Below are positions 47,426 to 57,525 of a DNA stretch of 64,000 bases, in pieces. The notes below the pieces were generated by a model. It had not been told where the DNA came from, made no database searches, and was given only the letters and a program-made list of their open reading frames with translations. How positions within the stretch are numbered: the first letter of the stretch is position 1; the number at the start of each line of letters is the position of its first letter. The translations under genes were made by a program, and so were the position numbers. The stretch lies in the NCBI GenBank assembly GCA_023105745.1, contig JALGQZ010000009.1, forward strand, positions 42,995,967-43,059,966, written 5' to 3'. This DNA is from Austropuccinia psidii (taxonomy: Eukaryota > Basidiomycota > Pucciniomycetes > Pucciniales > Sphaerophragmiaceae).

Positions 47426-48928
47426 TGTCAGCCTGTGACTCAAAACAGCGCACTAGCATGACATCCAACATACCATAAATAATGGTATGACAAGTATTGA
47501 ACAAACATAGTCAATACAGGTAATAATTAAGAGAAAACAATCCTCTTAAATTAAACACCAACCTTATCCAAACAGAATAAGGAAACCTAGAGGAGAATAA
47601 ACAAGTCAAAACCCTTATTTTCACCTCTCATCTAACTTATTCATATTTAAGTTATTCTATACCAAAATGGTATTTTTGTTAAAGCTCACATAGAGAGATA
47701 CACAATGATATCATCCATGTTGTTGTAACACCACTACAACTGGAGATACCATATAACCTCATTTTCAAAACCAAGTCCCCCTGAAAGTCAAAGAGGGCTT
47801 GTACAAAACTGTACAAAAGTATAACCAAATTAAAGATCTCAACAAGAGCTTTAATTTGAGACACCTTAGACCTCTGTATCTCTTAAATTGACTGAGGGAT
47901 CTTGGTTCAAAGGTTTAATAACCAAAATACAGATATTCTGAAAACAAGAAAATAAACAAACCCCTGTATCTTTGGCATACACTCATACAACTGTACAGTG
48001 TAATATACCAAACTGTAGAGCTAATCAAGCCCTACAAAACTGTATCATCAGAATACAGATATCTTCCAAATTGAAGAAGATATCTAGCATGGAAGTTTTT
48101 GAAGCCTCATACTGATGTACAAAATTACATCCAAAAACTTAAAACCCTTATAACTTTTGCTATTTGAAAGAAGGATAAACATGAAGCATACCAAATTGAA
48201 GAGCTAATTAGGCCCTTCAATTCTGTGCTCTTGGTTTCTTGATATCTCAAAAACTGACTGAGATATCTTGGTTGGAAGTATTTTGACCAATACTGGTCTG
48301 TACAAAAACTTGTACCAAGCCGTACAGTCTTGATACTTAAAATAATGGTTATTTAAAGCTTAAACCCGCCCAGAATGACTAATATTGATCATACAGACAC
48401 CAGAACAACGTCATCCAAGTGCTGACGTGGCAGGTGAAAAGTTTTTTCACCCTGTATTGATCCAGAATGCTCATTTGTGGTTCCAAAACCACAATTCTGT
48501 CTATATTGACGTCAGAATTGAGGATCCAGAACCACAGACTGACCACTGGAGTGAAAATTTTCACTCCTCTGACGTGTGAAGAGTTAATAACTCTTGACAG
48601 TCTTGAAAGATATAAAAAGAAGGGTTTTTCCCCTTGAAAACCCATCATCTTATCTTACTTTACCAATATTCTTACGTGACAAGACTGTTATTCATCAGTA
48701 GTGTCCTTAGAATTATTAAAGATATAGTTAGAATATAATTATTGTAGTGTTTCTTTACAGTCAAAGATATTAGAGCATTGCAACCCAGGTCCTCAATAGA
48801 CTCATCACCACTGTTACCACGTAGCAGTAGGACCTGAAGACTTTATTTTTATTTATTTTGACGTGTCACAGTCATAGTGCTAGCTTGTATTTACTATTTT
48901 TAAGCTACTACATAGACTCACCCTGACA
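47426..48928 (+). repeat. E5 5' LTR
   Basis: TGTCA...TGACA, 1,503 bp. U3 contains TGACGT words at 48423, 48507, 48570 and 48859, several perfect palindromes between 48434 and 48643, and a TATA box at 48611. Confidence 0.95.
48434..48643 (+). promoter_or_regulatory. E5 LTR promoter region: palindromes, CRE-like sites, TATA
   Basis: Perfect palindromes at 48434-48450, 48475-48494, 48548-48567 (20 bp), 48579-48595, and 48622-48628 paired with 48637-48643. A full TGACGTCA lies at 48507-48514, with further TGACGT at 48423 and 48570. TATAAAA is at 48611-48617. TGACGTCA is the classic ATF/CREB-type bZIP site; binding here is inferred. The 3' LTR has the same layout (TATA at 57203). Confidence 0.6.
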
Positions 48929-48948
48929 TTTTGGGGGCCTGGCCGTGG
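48929..48948 (+). other. E5 putative primer-binding site
   Basis: TTTTGGGGGCCTGGCCGTGG directly after the LTR. Confidence 0.65.
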
Positions 48949-49024
48949 TTTTTTCAACCTTATTGGACGTGTTTGAACTGAATTAGGCGCAAAATTCAGT
49001 TATTTAAAAGGTATTTCATTAACA

Positions 49025-49779
49025 GTAAGTAAAATTTCGAATTTTTTTCTATTTTATATTATTATCATTATTTTTTTTTTAGAGTCATACATCATATATA
49101 CAAATTTTTTCCTCCAAAAAATATATATTACAAATATTTTTTGTTGAGAATAAGAGTACATATCCTCTTTTTTATTGTATTGCAATATTTTCCACGAAAT
49201 TTGATAATAATACAACAGTATTATTTAAATTTCAATAAAATAATAATATACAAACAGTATATTATTCATTTTACTATTATTTTTCACCAAAGTGCGTGAA
49301 AATTAATATAGAAACAATTTATTAATAAATAATTAATAAATATTAAATAATAAAATAATTTTTTATTATTTATGAGGAATATTTTAATTAAATATTTCCT
49401 TTAAAACAAGATATCACTCAAATTGACATGAAAACTTGTAATTAATTGATATTTTTTATCAAGTGTTATAATAAATATTATTTATAATATTTATAATAAC
49501 AAATCAAATTTATTATAATTTAATAAATTTGACGTGTTTATACAAAAACACAATAATATCCAAGTGAATCATTCACAAAACACTTGGATATTACAGTTTT
49601 CACTTATAAAACATAAGTGAAAAACTCAAAAACTGTTATTTTTCAATAAAAACATATAAAAATAATAAAAAAACATAAAAATACTTAGAAATTTCGAAAA
49701 ATAACAGTAGAATTGAATATAATCATTTTGTTTTATCATAAAATACTGATATACAATCTGAAATATCTTTTCTGAATAG
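49025..49779 (+). other. E5 putative leader intron with inverted-repeat array
   Basis: Consensus donor GTAAGT after AACA (49021-49024) and acceptor GAATAG at 49774-49779, 755 bp. Joining gives A plus TGGAAAAAG, that is ATG GAA AAA, in frame with the next exon. Inside are nine short inverted repeats (see finding). Inferred from sequence and from conservation in E1. Confidence 0.5.
49206..49623 (+). repeat. Array of nine short inverted repeats in the E5 leader
   Basis: Stem pairs: 49206-49213/49218-49225; 49242-49251/49257-49266; 49345-49355/49361-49371; 49446-49451/49457-49462; 49471-49481/49484-49494; 49504-49515/49521-49532; 49554-49566/49581-49593; 49597-49607/49613-49623. That is eight perfect pairs; a ninth, looser one lies in the ATTAATAAATAATTAATAAAT stretch near 49318-49340. 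Loops are 2-14 nt. Confidence 0.7.
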
Positions 49780-50091
49780 TGGAAAAAGACTACATTCCAC
49801 TAGAAACCCAGTCACAAGGAAATCCATCCGTGACAGCCTCAGAAGACAGAGAGGTGCTGCCAAAAACCAAGGGCAAGCAGAAAAGACACAGTGAAGTGAC
49901 AATCAACTCAAAAGATTGGACACCAATAGCCGTGCCAAGGGCAAAAAAACCCAGAAAAGCTCCAACAAAACCAGTTGGATCACCAAAACAAATTGAGAAA
50001 CAGAAAATCACTGTTATCAACCCAGTTGTAAACTCTAAAGGCAAATTGCCAAAGAGTATAGATCATAAATTTGTACAAGGGCCTGCTAAAG
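49780..50091 (+). CDS. E5 first coding exon
   Basis: Open for 104 codons from TGG to the G before GTAAAT (phase 1). The peptide EKDYIPLETQSQGNPS...KRHSEVTINSKDWTPIAV...KITVINPVVNSKGKLPK is basic and low in hydrophobic residues, possibly nucleic-acid binding. No in-frame ATG exists upstream before a TGA, so translation needs a spliced A|TG start or a non-AUG start (a GTG lies at 49779). Homologous exon in E4; frameshifted in E1. Confidence 0.6.
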
Positions 50092-50172
50092 GTAAATAAA
50101 CCTTGAAAAATACAACATTTTTTATTGTTTGTCATTTTTTAACATTGTTAACATGACACCTCCACTTCTTAG
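50092..50172 (+). other. E5 putative phase-1 intron containing the gag ATG
   Basis: 81 bp, GTAAAT donor, two TTAAC branch-like motifs, CACTTCTTAG acceptor. Removing it joins exon 1 to ORF1 in frame (G + AG = GAG). The gag ATG at 50153 is 20 nt before the acceptor junction. If the intron is kept, the exon-1 frame ends at TAA 50097-50099. Confidence 0.6.
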
Positions 50173-52384
50173 AGATCTTGGATTCCCAAGAAATCAACCA
50201 GAACACTGGCCAAGAAGACACAGAGGAAGAAGAACTGGAGCAAATGACCAGCAAAGGACTTACCATCAGGGAACTCCTACCCAAGGTCTTGTTCCAAATC
50301 AAATTCAACCCAGAAGTCCAACCAGGAGATTGGACAGATGCAGAACAGGTCCTCCAAATACACAAACTCCTGAGAGACCTCTTCACATGGAGCATGGACA
50401 ACAAAATGTTCACTATGGCAGCATCATGGGCAGAAGTGGGGATAACAACCCAGAAGATCTGTCTCAAGCAAATGGCTTGGATGGAACTTATGACAGAAAT
50501 GGAAGGTTGGAATCCCAACAAGAATTTCAAACTCTTAGAAGAAAGAGCAACCAGAATCAAAGAGAACCAGGCAGCCATACAAGCCATAGAGAGATCTTGG
50601 CACAAGGAAGAGCCCAGTCAGATTCAGGTACCCCCAGGAATGGAAGGAGAAGTCCCATCTTCCCCACAACAATCCAGCAGTTCCAGGCCCTACAAGCCAA
50701 AGGAAACTTCATCCAAGGCTCCCCAACCCTTCCAGGTAGTTTCCAACAGGAGAAAAGGAGCCCAAGAGAAAAACAAAACTTCTTTCAACCAGAGGAAGAA
50801 AGAAGCAGACCCATTGATGAAAAAGCTGATGGACTTAGTCCAAGAAGTACACAAAAGCAAGAAATAGTTGTACCTACAAATAGTTTTGATAGTTCTGACT
50901 CAATAGACCCAGAATTAATGACTGAAACTACAATCCACACTCATGAGTTTGAAAACAAATTCACATGGACCAAATTGGCCCAATTCATGGATTGGACATA
51001 TGAAACCTCAGGAAAAATGAGAACAGAAGTGGAAACATTGAAAGAAGAAAATGCTTTCCAAGCAACAGTAATCAAAGACTTAAATACAAATCTGGCCAAA
51101 ATTTGGACAGAATTTGAAAAAACTAACAGACAGTTGAATTCAAATCTAGAAGAACAACAAACTGTGAGAAGGGATCTGAGGAGTATCCAGCAGCAACAAG
51201 ATAGCTTTGACAAAGAAATTGATTACCTCTATGACAGGGAAGACAATCAATACCCTCCAACACAAGGTCAACCTACTACCTCTACAAAATTGAAAGAAGA
51301 GGATAAGGACTATGACCAGGAACCTGAATATCAGATTCCAAAGTTAAGATCAGAGTCAGTGTACCAGGATGGGGAAAGTCTCAACTATTCAGAGAAACAG
51401 GCACTAAAACAGTTACCAGAAGTAACAAACTAGCCAAAGTTCTCAGGAATTGGGGAATATGACCATATGGAAATCATTGACTATATTGATGGACTCTTTG
51501 TTGATTTCCCAAAGATACCAGACTACTGGATCACAACAAGACTTAACACAGCATTCAGAGGCCATGCAAACATATGGTATACTGAGATGAAAGAAATACA
51601 TGGCAGGAAAAGCTGGCCATGGTGGAGGAACCAGATTATAAAAAAGTATAGCAATGGTAGTTGGATCTGGCAAAAGACCATGTCCTTTGAAAGTGATAGA
51701 TACTCCACAGAAAAAGACCCTTATGAATGGTGCCTCAAACAAACAAAGAGGCTAAAAGCTATTGATCCCAATATGACAATAGAAATGAGAAACCATAAGC
51801 TCCTAACAAAATTGCGAGGAGACCTAGAACATGCAGTCAAATGCAGATGCAACAACATCAGCAGCATTGATGACATAGCAAATGTCATACAAGATGTGAG
51901 AAAAAAAACCTCCATAGGAAGGTACACATCCTATAAACCAAACTTCAAAGACAAGAGGTCTGAAGTTAAAGAGACAAACAAAGAAAAAGGGAAAGAAACC
52001 CCAAAAAGGAAATATGTGTGCCACAACTGTGGATCACCAGACCACTATGCCAACAATTGCACAAAACCAAAAAAGAAAATATATGCAATTGATGAAGAAT
52101 CCGAAGAAGAACAAACAGGTGAAAAATCTGATTCTGACAGCATGGGAAATGGTATGAGAGCAGAATCACAAAGTGAACCTGATACCATAGAAGAATACAT
52201 AGTGGAATGCAATGAAGAAAGTTCACTTGACATACAAGACATTGAACTGGATTCAGGAATACCACAAATAACAACAGACAAAGAGCTCTGTAAGCACACA
52301 CAGAATGCACAAAGATTCCTGGTAACCCCAAATAGAGGGATGGGATTCATTCATGGAACATTGAGAACTGTAAACACCCAATGA
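50153..52384 (+). pseudogene. gag: E5 Gag
   Basis: ATG 50153 (MTPPLLRDLGFPRNQ). The first ~238 codons overlap ORF1 and are Gln/Arg/Pro-rich. Next comes a coiled-coil-like segment (TLKEENAFQATVIKDLNTNLAKIWTEFEKT, about 51020-51220), an acidic linker, then a capsid-like domain (GEYDHMEIIDYIDGLF, WYTEMKEIHGRKSWPWW, LEHAVKCRCN) and the CCHC knuckle CHNCGSPDHYANNC (52019-52060). A TAG at 51431-51433 replaces the TGG present in E1. The frame ends at 52384 after a small deletion that removes the junction to protease. Confidence 0.85.
50173..50867 (+). CDS. E5 ORF1 second exon, overlapping gag
   Basis: About 231 codons open to TAG 50865-50867. Domains: acidic start (GQEDTEEEELEQM), helical core (IRELLPKVLFQIKFNPEVQP, VLQIHKLLRDLFTWSM, FKLLEERATRIKENQAAIQAIERSW), then a Ser/Gln-rich and Lys-rich tail (FNQRKKEADPLMKKLMDLV). 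The aligned E4 copy keeps the core although the DNA has diverged, which argues for selection on this frame. It lies one base out of phase with Gag. I recognise no family; role unknown. Confidence 0.65.
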
Positions 52385-52663
52385 TCATTGACACAGGAGC
52401 AAGTTGCTCCATAGTGGCAAAAGAATAATTTGAAACAACACTTCCCCAAATGGGAAGAAGAGATAATCCCAACAAAAGCTAGAAACTTTAAAAGTGCATC
52501 AGGCAAAATGCACTCACTGGGGACAATAATCAAAGAGATAATTATCCCACACCAAAAAGGAAATATCAGACTGGAACCTGAATTTGTAGTTCTAGAGAAT
52601 GCACATGTACAAGGATTCTTACTAGGTACAGAGTACCAAAGAATGTATGGTATGGACATTTGA
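52381..52663 (+). pseudogene. E5 aspartic protease region, frameshifted
   Basis: The DTGAS active-site motif (52390-52404, IIDTGASCSIV) is intact but lies out of frame with Gag. An extra base near 52428 shifts into the frame used by Pol, followed by FKSASGKMHSLG, EFVVLENAHVQGFLLGTEYQRMYGMDI and TGA (52661-52663) where E4 has Cys. Protease would normally cut the polyprotein during particle maturation. Confidence 0.8.
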
Positions 52664-55600
52664 AATAGTAAAAATAGATATCTTACCATAGGTACAAACA
52701 AAGACAAAAAAAATTCCTTTGACATAAATCATATAACAAATGATAACACCCTGAAAGAACTAGTGGAAGAATTCAAAGAAGCCCAATATGGCACTCAACT
52801 GACCAGTAAAATGAAACTCAACTTACTGAAAGTATTGAGAAAGCATAGAGGAGCTTTTGCAATAGGAGATGAACCACTAGGAAAAATCAAAGGACATGAT
52901 ATAGAATTATATCTGGATGTAGAAAGACCATATCCACCTATGCTTAGGAGACCACCATACCCAGCCAGCATGGAAACTAGGAAAGAAATTGAGAAACATA
53001 TCAATGAACTCCTAGAAATGGGGGTAATAAGAAAAATAGGACATAATGAGATAGTAGAGGTCACTACACCAGTCCTTATAACTTGGAATGATGGTAAATC
53101 CAGACTATGTGGTGACTTCAGGGCTTTGAATAATTACACCAAAGCAGACAGGTACCCCATCCCAGGGATACCACATGCACTAGACAAGTTAGAAAAAGCC
53201 AGGTTTATTACAAAAATGGATTGCATGAAAGGTTTCCACCAGAATGGGGTGAAACCAGATTCCATCAAATTGCTAAGAATTATATGCCATATGGGCATAT
53301 ATGAATATACTAGAATGCCATTTGGCATTAAGAATGCACCAGCCCATTTTCAGAGGATGATGGATACCATATTTCAAGATGAAATAATGGAAGGGTGGAT
53401 GGTAGTGTACATTGATGATATCATAATATACTCAGAAACATGGGAAGACCATGTGAGGAAAATTGATAAAATATTGGGAAAATGTACACCAATCAACATG
53501 AAGATATCTCTTAAAAAATGTAACTTTGGACAGCAAGAACTGCTCACCCTAGGACACAAAGCTTCAGGTTTGAGTCTAGCTATAGACCAAAATAAAGTTG
53601 CTGCAGTACTGAAGAAACCAGTACCAAAGAACATTAAGGAAATGCAATCTTTTTTGGGCTTTGCTAGTTACTACAGAAGCCACATAAAAAACTTTGCACA
53701 CATCACTAGTAGCCTATACAAACTGTGCTCAAAAGATGTAGTCTTTGAAATCACCAAAGAAAGAAGAGATGCATTTGAGAAGATCAAATATGAACTGACC
53801 AATGCCCCTGTCCTGATGATGCCTGATTTTGAACTACCATTCAAACTATATATAGATGCAGCATGTAGCCAAGGACTAGGAGCAGCACTACACCAGAGGC
53901 AACTAGTGGATGGAATACCCAAAGAAGGAGTAATTTGCTATATATCAAGACAACTGAAAGACTCAGAAGCCAGATATGGAGCTACTCAGACAGAATGTCT
54001 CTGTTTGGTATGGGCATTAGAGAAACTCCATTACTACTTAGAAGGAGCAGTTTTTGAAGTTTTTACTGATTGCACAGCCCTCAAATCACTGTTGAACATG
54101 AAGACAACAAACAGACACATGCTTAGGTGGCAAATAGCCATACAAGAATATAGAGGGAATATGACTATCCTCTATAAAGAAGGGAAAAGTCATACTAATG
54201 CAGATGGCCTCAGCAGGTGGCCACTGAAAAATGACCAAGAGAATCCAGCATATGACCCAGAAAATGGGGCCAAAATACCCATACAATGCATGGAGATAGA
54301 TAAGAGAAAGAACTTCAAACTATCAAACTGGGCATTAGGGAATGACCCATCAAACCCAGCACAGAGCTTTGGAGAGAGCAAAGAGATACCCATACTGGGA
54401 ATCAGCTCCTCTAATCTGAATACAGAGTTCTTTAGCATAGTACAATCATCATACAATAAACACAAACAGTGTAGTATATTGATACAACTATTAAAACAAA
54501 AGTACAGGAGTCCTGAACTAGAAAGCCAATTGGAAGAGCCATGGCTCAAAAACTTCAGAGAGAATAGATTTTTCCTGATAGATGATCTACTATACCATAG
54601 GGAAAAACACACAAGTGCCCTGGTAATAATAAATAGAGAACATATTTCCCTGATACTACAGGAATGCCATGACTGCCCATACATGGGACATATGAGTGAA
54701 GAAAGAACTAACGAAAGAGTCTTTAGCACAGCTTGGTGGCCAAAGTGGGAACAAGACTTGAGTGAATACATCAACACTTGTACCAGATGCCAAAAAGCCA
54801 ACAAAGGTCATGGCAAAAGATATGGATTACTCCAGAGTATAGAGGAGCCCAAACACCCCTGGGAAATAATAAACATGGATTGGGTAACAGGCCTGGTCCC
54901 TGGAGGGAAAGACAGCTTTAATGCATGCCTAGTAGTAGTAGACAGGTACAGCAAGAGTGTCAGATGTCTCCCCTGTCACAAAGAGGACACAGCAATGGAC
55001 ACAGCCATATTGTTCTGGAACAATGTGATAGCTAAATTTGGAGTTCGAAGAATTATAATTAGTGACAGAGACCCTAAATTCACATCAGAATTTTGGACTA
55101 ATCTATATGAGATGCTGGGAACCAAACTAGCATTCTCCACAGCTTACCATCCACAAACAGATGGTCTAGCAGAAAGAATGATTCAAACATTAGAAGACAT
55201 CATTCGAAGATTTTGTGCATATGGCATGGAATATAAAGACAATGAGGGATATACCCATGACTGGGTAACCCTCCTACCAGCTGTACAATTGGCATACAAC
55301 ACAAGTATACACTCAGTGACAGGAAAAACCCCTGCCACATTAGAGAAAGGATGGAACCCACTACTTCCAGTAGACTACTTGAAGAAGAACCTCCTCTCAG
55401 TACACCCCACAGCTAAGGACTTCCACACAATGTGGAAGACTGCCTGTGAAAAAGCAGAGCAATTTGTAGCTGAAGCCAAATTATATAACAAACAGAGATA
55501 TGATAAAAGTCACCAAGAACCTGATTTCAAAGAAGGAGACCAAGTTCTAATCTCAACTCTTAACTTCAACGACCTAAGAGGACCCAAGAAGATGAGAGAC

Positions 55601-55993
55601 TCATTCATAGGACCATTCACCATTATTAAATTAATAGGAAAGAATGAAGTAGAAGTCAACCTGACCAAAGAGTTCTCTAGGAAACACCCAGTTTTCCCTG
55701 TGAGCCTGGTGAAACCTTATCACCAGACAGATGAGGAAAAATTCCCTGACAGAAAGAAAACAGTCACCCATGAAAGATTGGTAGAGGAAGATGACTCACC
55801 TGGACCAGTGAAAAAGATCATTAAAGCCAGGAAAATAAGAATTAATGGGAAAGACAACAGGCAATACCTGGTTAGATTTAAGAATCAACCAGCAGATAAA
55901 GACAAATGGTTAACTGAGAAAGAAATCCCAGATGGACAAATACACCTCAGAAGATTCAGAGCCTCCAGGAGGGCTGAAGAGTCTCATCAATGA
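52664..55993 (+). CDS. pol: E5 Pol: RT, RNase H, integrase, chromodomain, intact
   Basis: About 1,110 codons without a stop (first Met in frame at 52763). [48 protein letters not shown], catalytic YIDD at 53408-53419. RNase [36 protein letters not shown]. Integrase: HHCC finger (HDCPYMGHM...CTRCQK, about 54667-54795), Asp in MDWVTG (54878-54880), Asp in SDRDPKF (55064-55066) and Glu in LAERM (55172-55174); the last two are 35 residues apart, the canonical D-35-E. Chromodomain: [19 protein letters not shown] (about 55860-55920), ending [10 protein letters not shown]...SHQ. All catalytic residues checked are present; translation would need an intact Gag-protease junction or help from another copy. 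Confidence 0.92.
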   Translation, partial: NSKNRYLTIGTNKDKKNSFDINHITNDNTLKELVEEFKEAQYGTQLTSKMKLNLLKVLRKHRGAFAIGDEPLGKIKGHDIELYLDVERPYPPMLRRPPYPASMETRKEIEKHINELLEMGVIRKIGHNEIVEVTTPVLITWNDGKSRLCGDFRALNNYTKADRYPIPGIPHALDKLEKARFITKMDCMKGFHQNGVKPDSIKLLRIICHMGIYEYTRMPFGIKNAPAHFQRMMDTIFQDEIMEGWMVVYIDDIIIYSETWEDHVRKIDKILGKCTPINMKISLKKCNFGQQELLTLGHKASGLSLAIDQNKVAAVLKKPVPKNIKEMQSFLGFASYYRSHIKNFAHITSSLYKLCSKDVVFEITKERRDAFEKIKYELTNAPVLMMPDFELPFKLYIDAACSQGLGAALHQRQLVDGIPKEGVICYISRQLKDSEARYGATQTECLCLVWALEKLHYYLEGAVFEVFTDCTALKSLLNMKTTNRHMLRWQIAIQEYRGNMTILYKEGKSHTNADGLSRWPLKNDQENPAYDPENGAKIPIQCMEIDKRKNFKLSNWALGNDPSNPAQSFGESKEIPILGISSSNLNTEFFSIVQSSYNKHKQCSILIQLLKQKYRSPELESQLEEPWLKNFRENRFFLIDDLLYHREKHTSALVIINREHISLILQECHDCPYMGHMSEERTNERVFSTAWWPKWEQDLSEYINTCTRCQKANKGHGKRYGLLQSIEEPKHPWEIINMDWVTGLVPGGKDSFNACLVVVDRYSKSVRCLPCHKEDTAMDTAILFWNNVIAKFGVRRIIISDRDPKFTSEFWTNLYEMLGTKLAFSTAYHPQTDGLAERMIQTLEDIIRRFCAYGMEYKDNEGYTHDWVTLLPAVQLAYNTSIHSVTGKTPATLEKGWNPLLPVDYLKKNLLSVHPTAKDFHTMWKTACEKAEQFVAEAKLYNKQRYDKSHQEPDFKEGDQVLISTLNFNDLRGPKKMRDSFIGPFTIIKLIGKNEVEVNLTKEFSRKHPVFPVSLVKPYHQTDEEKFPDRKKTVTHERLVEEDDSPGPVKKIIKARKIRINGKDNRQYLVRFKNQPADKDKWLTEKEIPDGQIHLRRFRASRRAEESHQ

Positions 55994-56006
55994 TGAGCCT
56001 TCTTTT

Positions 56007-56017
56007 GAGGGAGGGTA
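56007..56017 (+). other. E5 polypurine tract
   Basis: GAGGGAGGGTA directly before the 3' LTR. Confidence 0.7.
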
Positions 56018-57520
56018 TGTCAGCCTGTGACTCAAAACAGAGCACTAGCATGACATCCAACATACCATAAATAATGGTATGACAAGTATTGAACAAACAT
56101 AGTCAATACAGGTAATAATTAGGAGAAAACAATCCTCTTAAATTAAACACCAACCTTATCCAAACAGAATAAGGAAACCTAGAGGAGAATAAACAAGTCA
56201 AAACCCTTATTTTCACCTCTCATCTAACTTATGCATATTTAAGTTATTTTATACCAAAAATGATATTTTTCTTAAAGCTCAAATAGAGAGCTACACAATG
56301 ATATCATCCATGTTGTTGTAACACCACTACAACTGGAGATACCATATAACCTCATTTTCAAAACCAAGTCCCCCTGAAAGTCAAAGAGGGCTTGTACAAA
56401 ACTGTACAAAAGTATAACCAAATTGAAGATCTCAACAAGAGCTTTAATTTGAGACACCTCAGACCTCTGTATCTCTTAAATTGACTGAGGGATCTTGGTT
56501 AAAAGGTTTAATAACCAAAATACAGATATTCTGAAAACAAGAAAATAAACAAACCCCTGTATCTTTGGCATACACTCATACAAATGTACAGTGTAATATA
56601 CCAAACTGTAGAGCTAATCAAGCCCTACAAAACTGTATCATCAGAATACAGATATCTTCCAAATTGAAGAAGATATCTAGCATGGAAGTTTTTGAAGCCT
56701 CATACTGATGTACAAAATTACATCCAAAAACTTAAAACCCTTATAACTTTTGCTATTTGCAAGAAGGGTAAACATCAAGCATACCAAATTAAAGAGCTCA
56801 TTAGGCCCTTCAATTCTGTGCTCTTGGTTTCTTGATATCTCAAAAACTGACTGAGATATCTTGGTTGGAAGTATTTTGACCAATACTGGTCTGTACCAAA
56901 CCTCTACCAAGCCATACAGTCTTGATACTTAAAATAATGGTTATTTAAAGCTTAAACCCGCCCAGAATGACTAATATTGATCATACAGACACCAGAACAA
57001 CGTCATCCAAGTGCTGACGTGGCAGGTGAAAAGTTTTTTCACCCTGTATTGATCCAGAATGCTCATTTGTGGTTCCAAAACCACAATTCTGTCTATATTG
57101 ACGTCAGAATTGAGGATCCAGAACCACAGACTGACCACTGGAGTGAAGATTTTCACTCCTCTGACGTGTGAAGAGTTAATAACTCTTGACAGTCTTGAAA
57201 GATATAAAAAGAAGGGTTTTTCCCCTTGAAAACCCATCATCTTATCTTACTTTACCAATATTCTCATGTGACAAGACTGTTATTCATCAGTAGTGTCCTT
57301 AGAATTATTAAAGATATAATTAGAATATAATTATTGTAGTGTTTCTTTACAGTCAAAGATATTAGAGCATTGCAACCCAGGTCCTCAATAGACTCATCAC
57401 CACTGTTACCACGTAGCAGTAGGACCTGAAGACTTTATTTTTATTTATTTTGACATGTCACAGTCATAGTGCTAGCTTGTATTTACTATTTTTAAGCTAC
57501 TACATAGACTCACCCTGACA
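56018..57520 (+). repeat. E5 3' LTR
   Basis: 1,503 bp, pair of 47426-48928. Some differences fall at CG dinucleotides (for example GACGTGTC in the 5' copy, GACATGTC here). Confidence 0.95.
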
Positions 57521-57525
57521 TAAAA
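57521..57525 (+). repeat. E5 target-site duplication, right copy (TAAAA)
   Basis: Matches 47421-47425. Confidence 0.9.

Larger units (their letters stand above)
47426..57520 (+). mobile_element. E5: complete Ty3/Gypsy chromodomain element
   Basis: 10,095 bp: LTRs of 1,503 bp each, PBS, long structured leader, exon 1, intron, ORF1/gag, protease, intact RT-to-chromodomain, polypurine tract. The perfect TAAAA duplication and LTRs about 98% identical (roughly 28-30 differences counted by eye) indicate a fairly recent insertion. Defects: TAG 51431, frameshifts near 52378 and 52428, TGA 52661. Confidence 0.95.

Noticed and set aside
48379..48648. 89-codon minus-strand frame conserved in both E5 LTRs (also 56971-57240)
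   Set aside because: Conservation follows from the LTRs being copies of each other. It covers the palindromic promoter region and shows no known domain.
50132..50605. 157-codon minus-strand frame opposite E5 gag/ORF1
   Set aside because: It is the antisense of two overlapping sense frames and has a matching shadow at 1115-1396 opposite E1. No start context or homology of its own.
50840..50867. Programmed -1 frameshift from ORF1 into gag
   Set aside because: The frames have the right relation, but I found no canonical slippery heptamer shared by the copies. The gag ATG in the intron is a simpler entry. Not fully excluded.
51966..52725. Minus-strand frames of 101-124 codons opposite E5 gag and protease
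   Set aside because: Shadows of the zinc-knuckle and protease coding region; composition is Cys/Phe/Leu-rich as expected from antisense.
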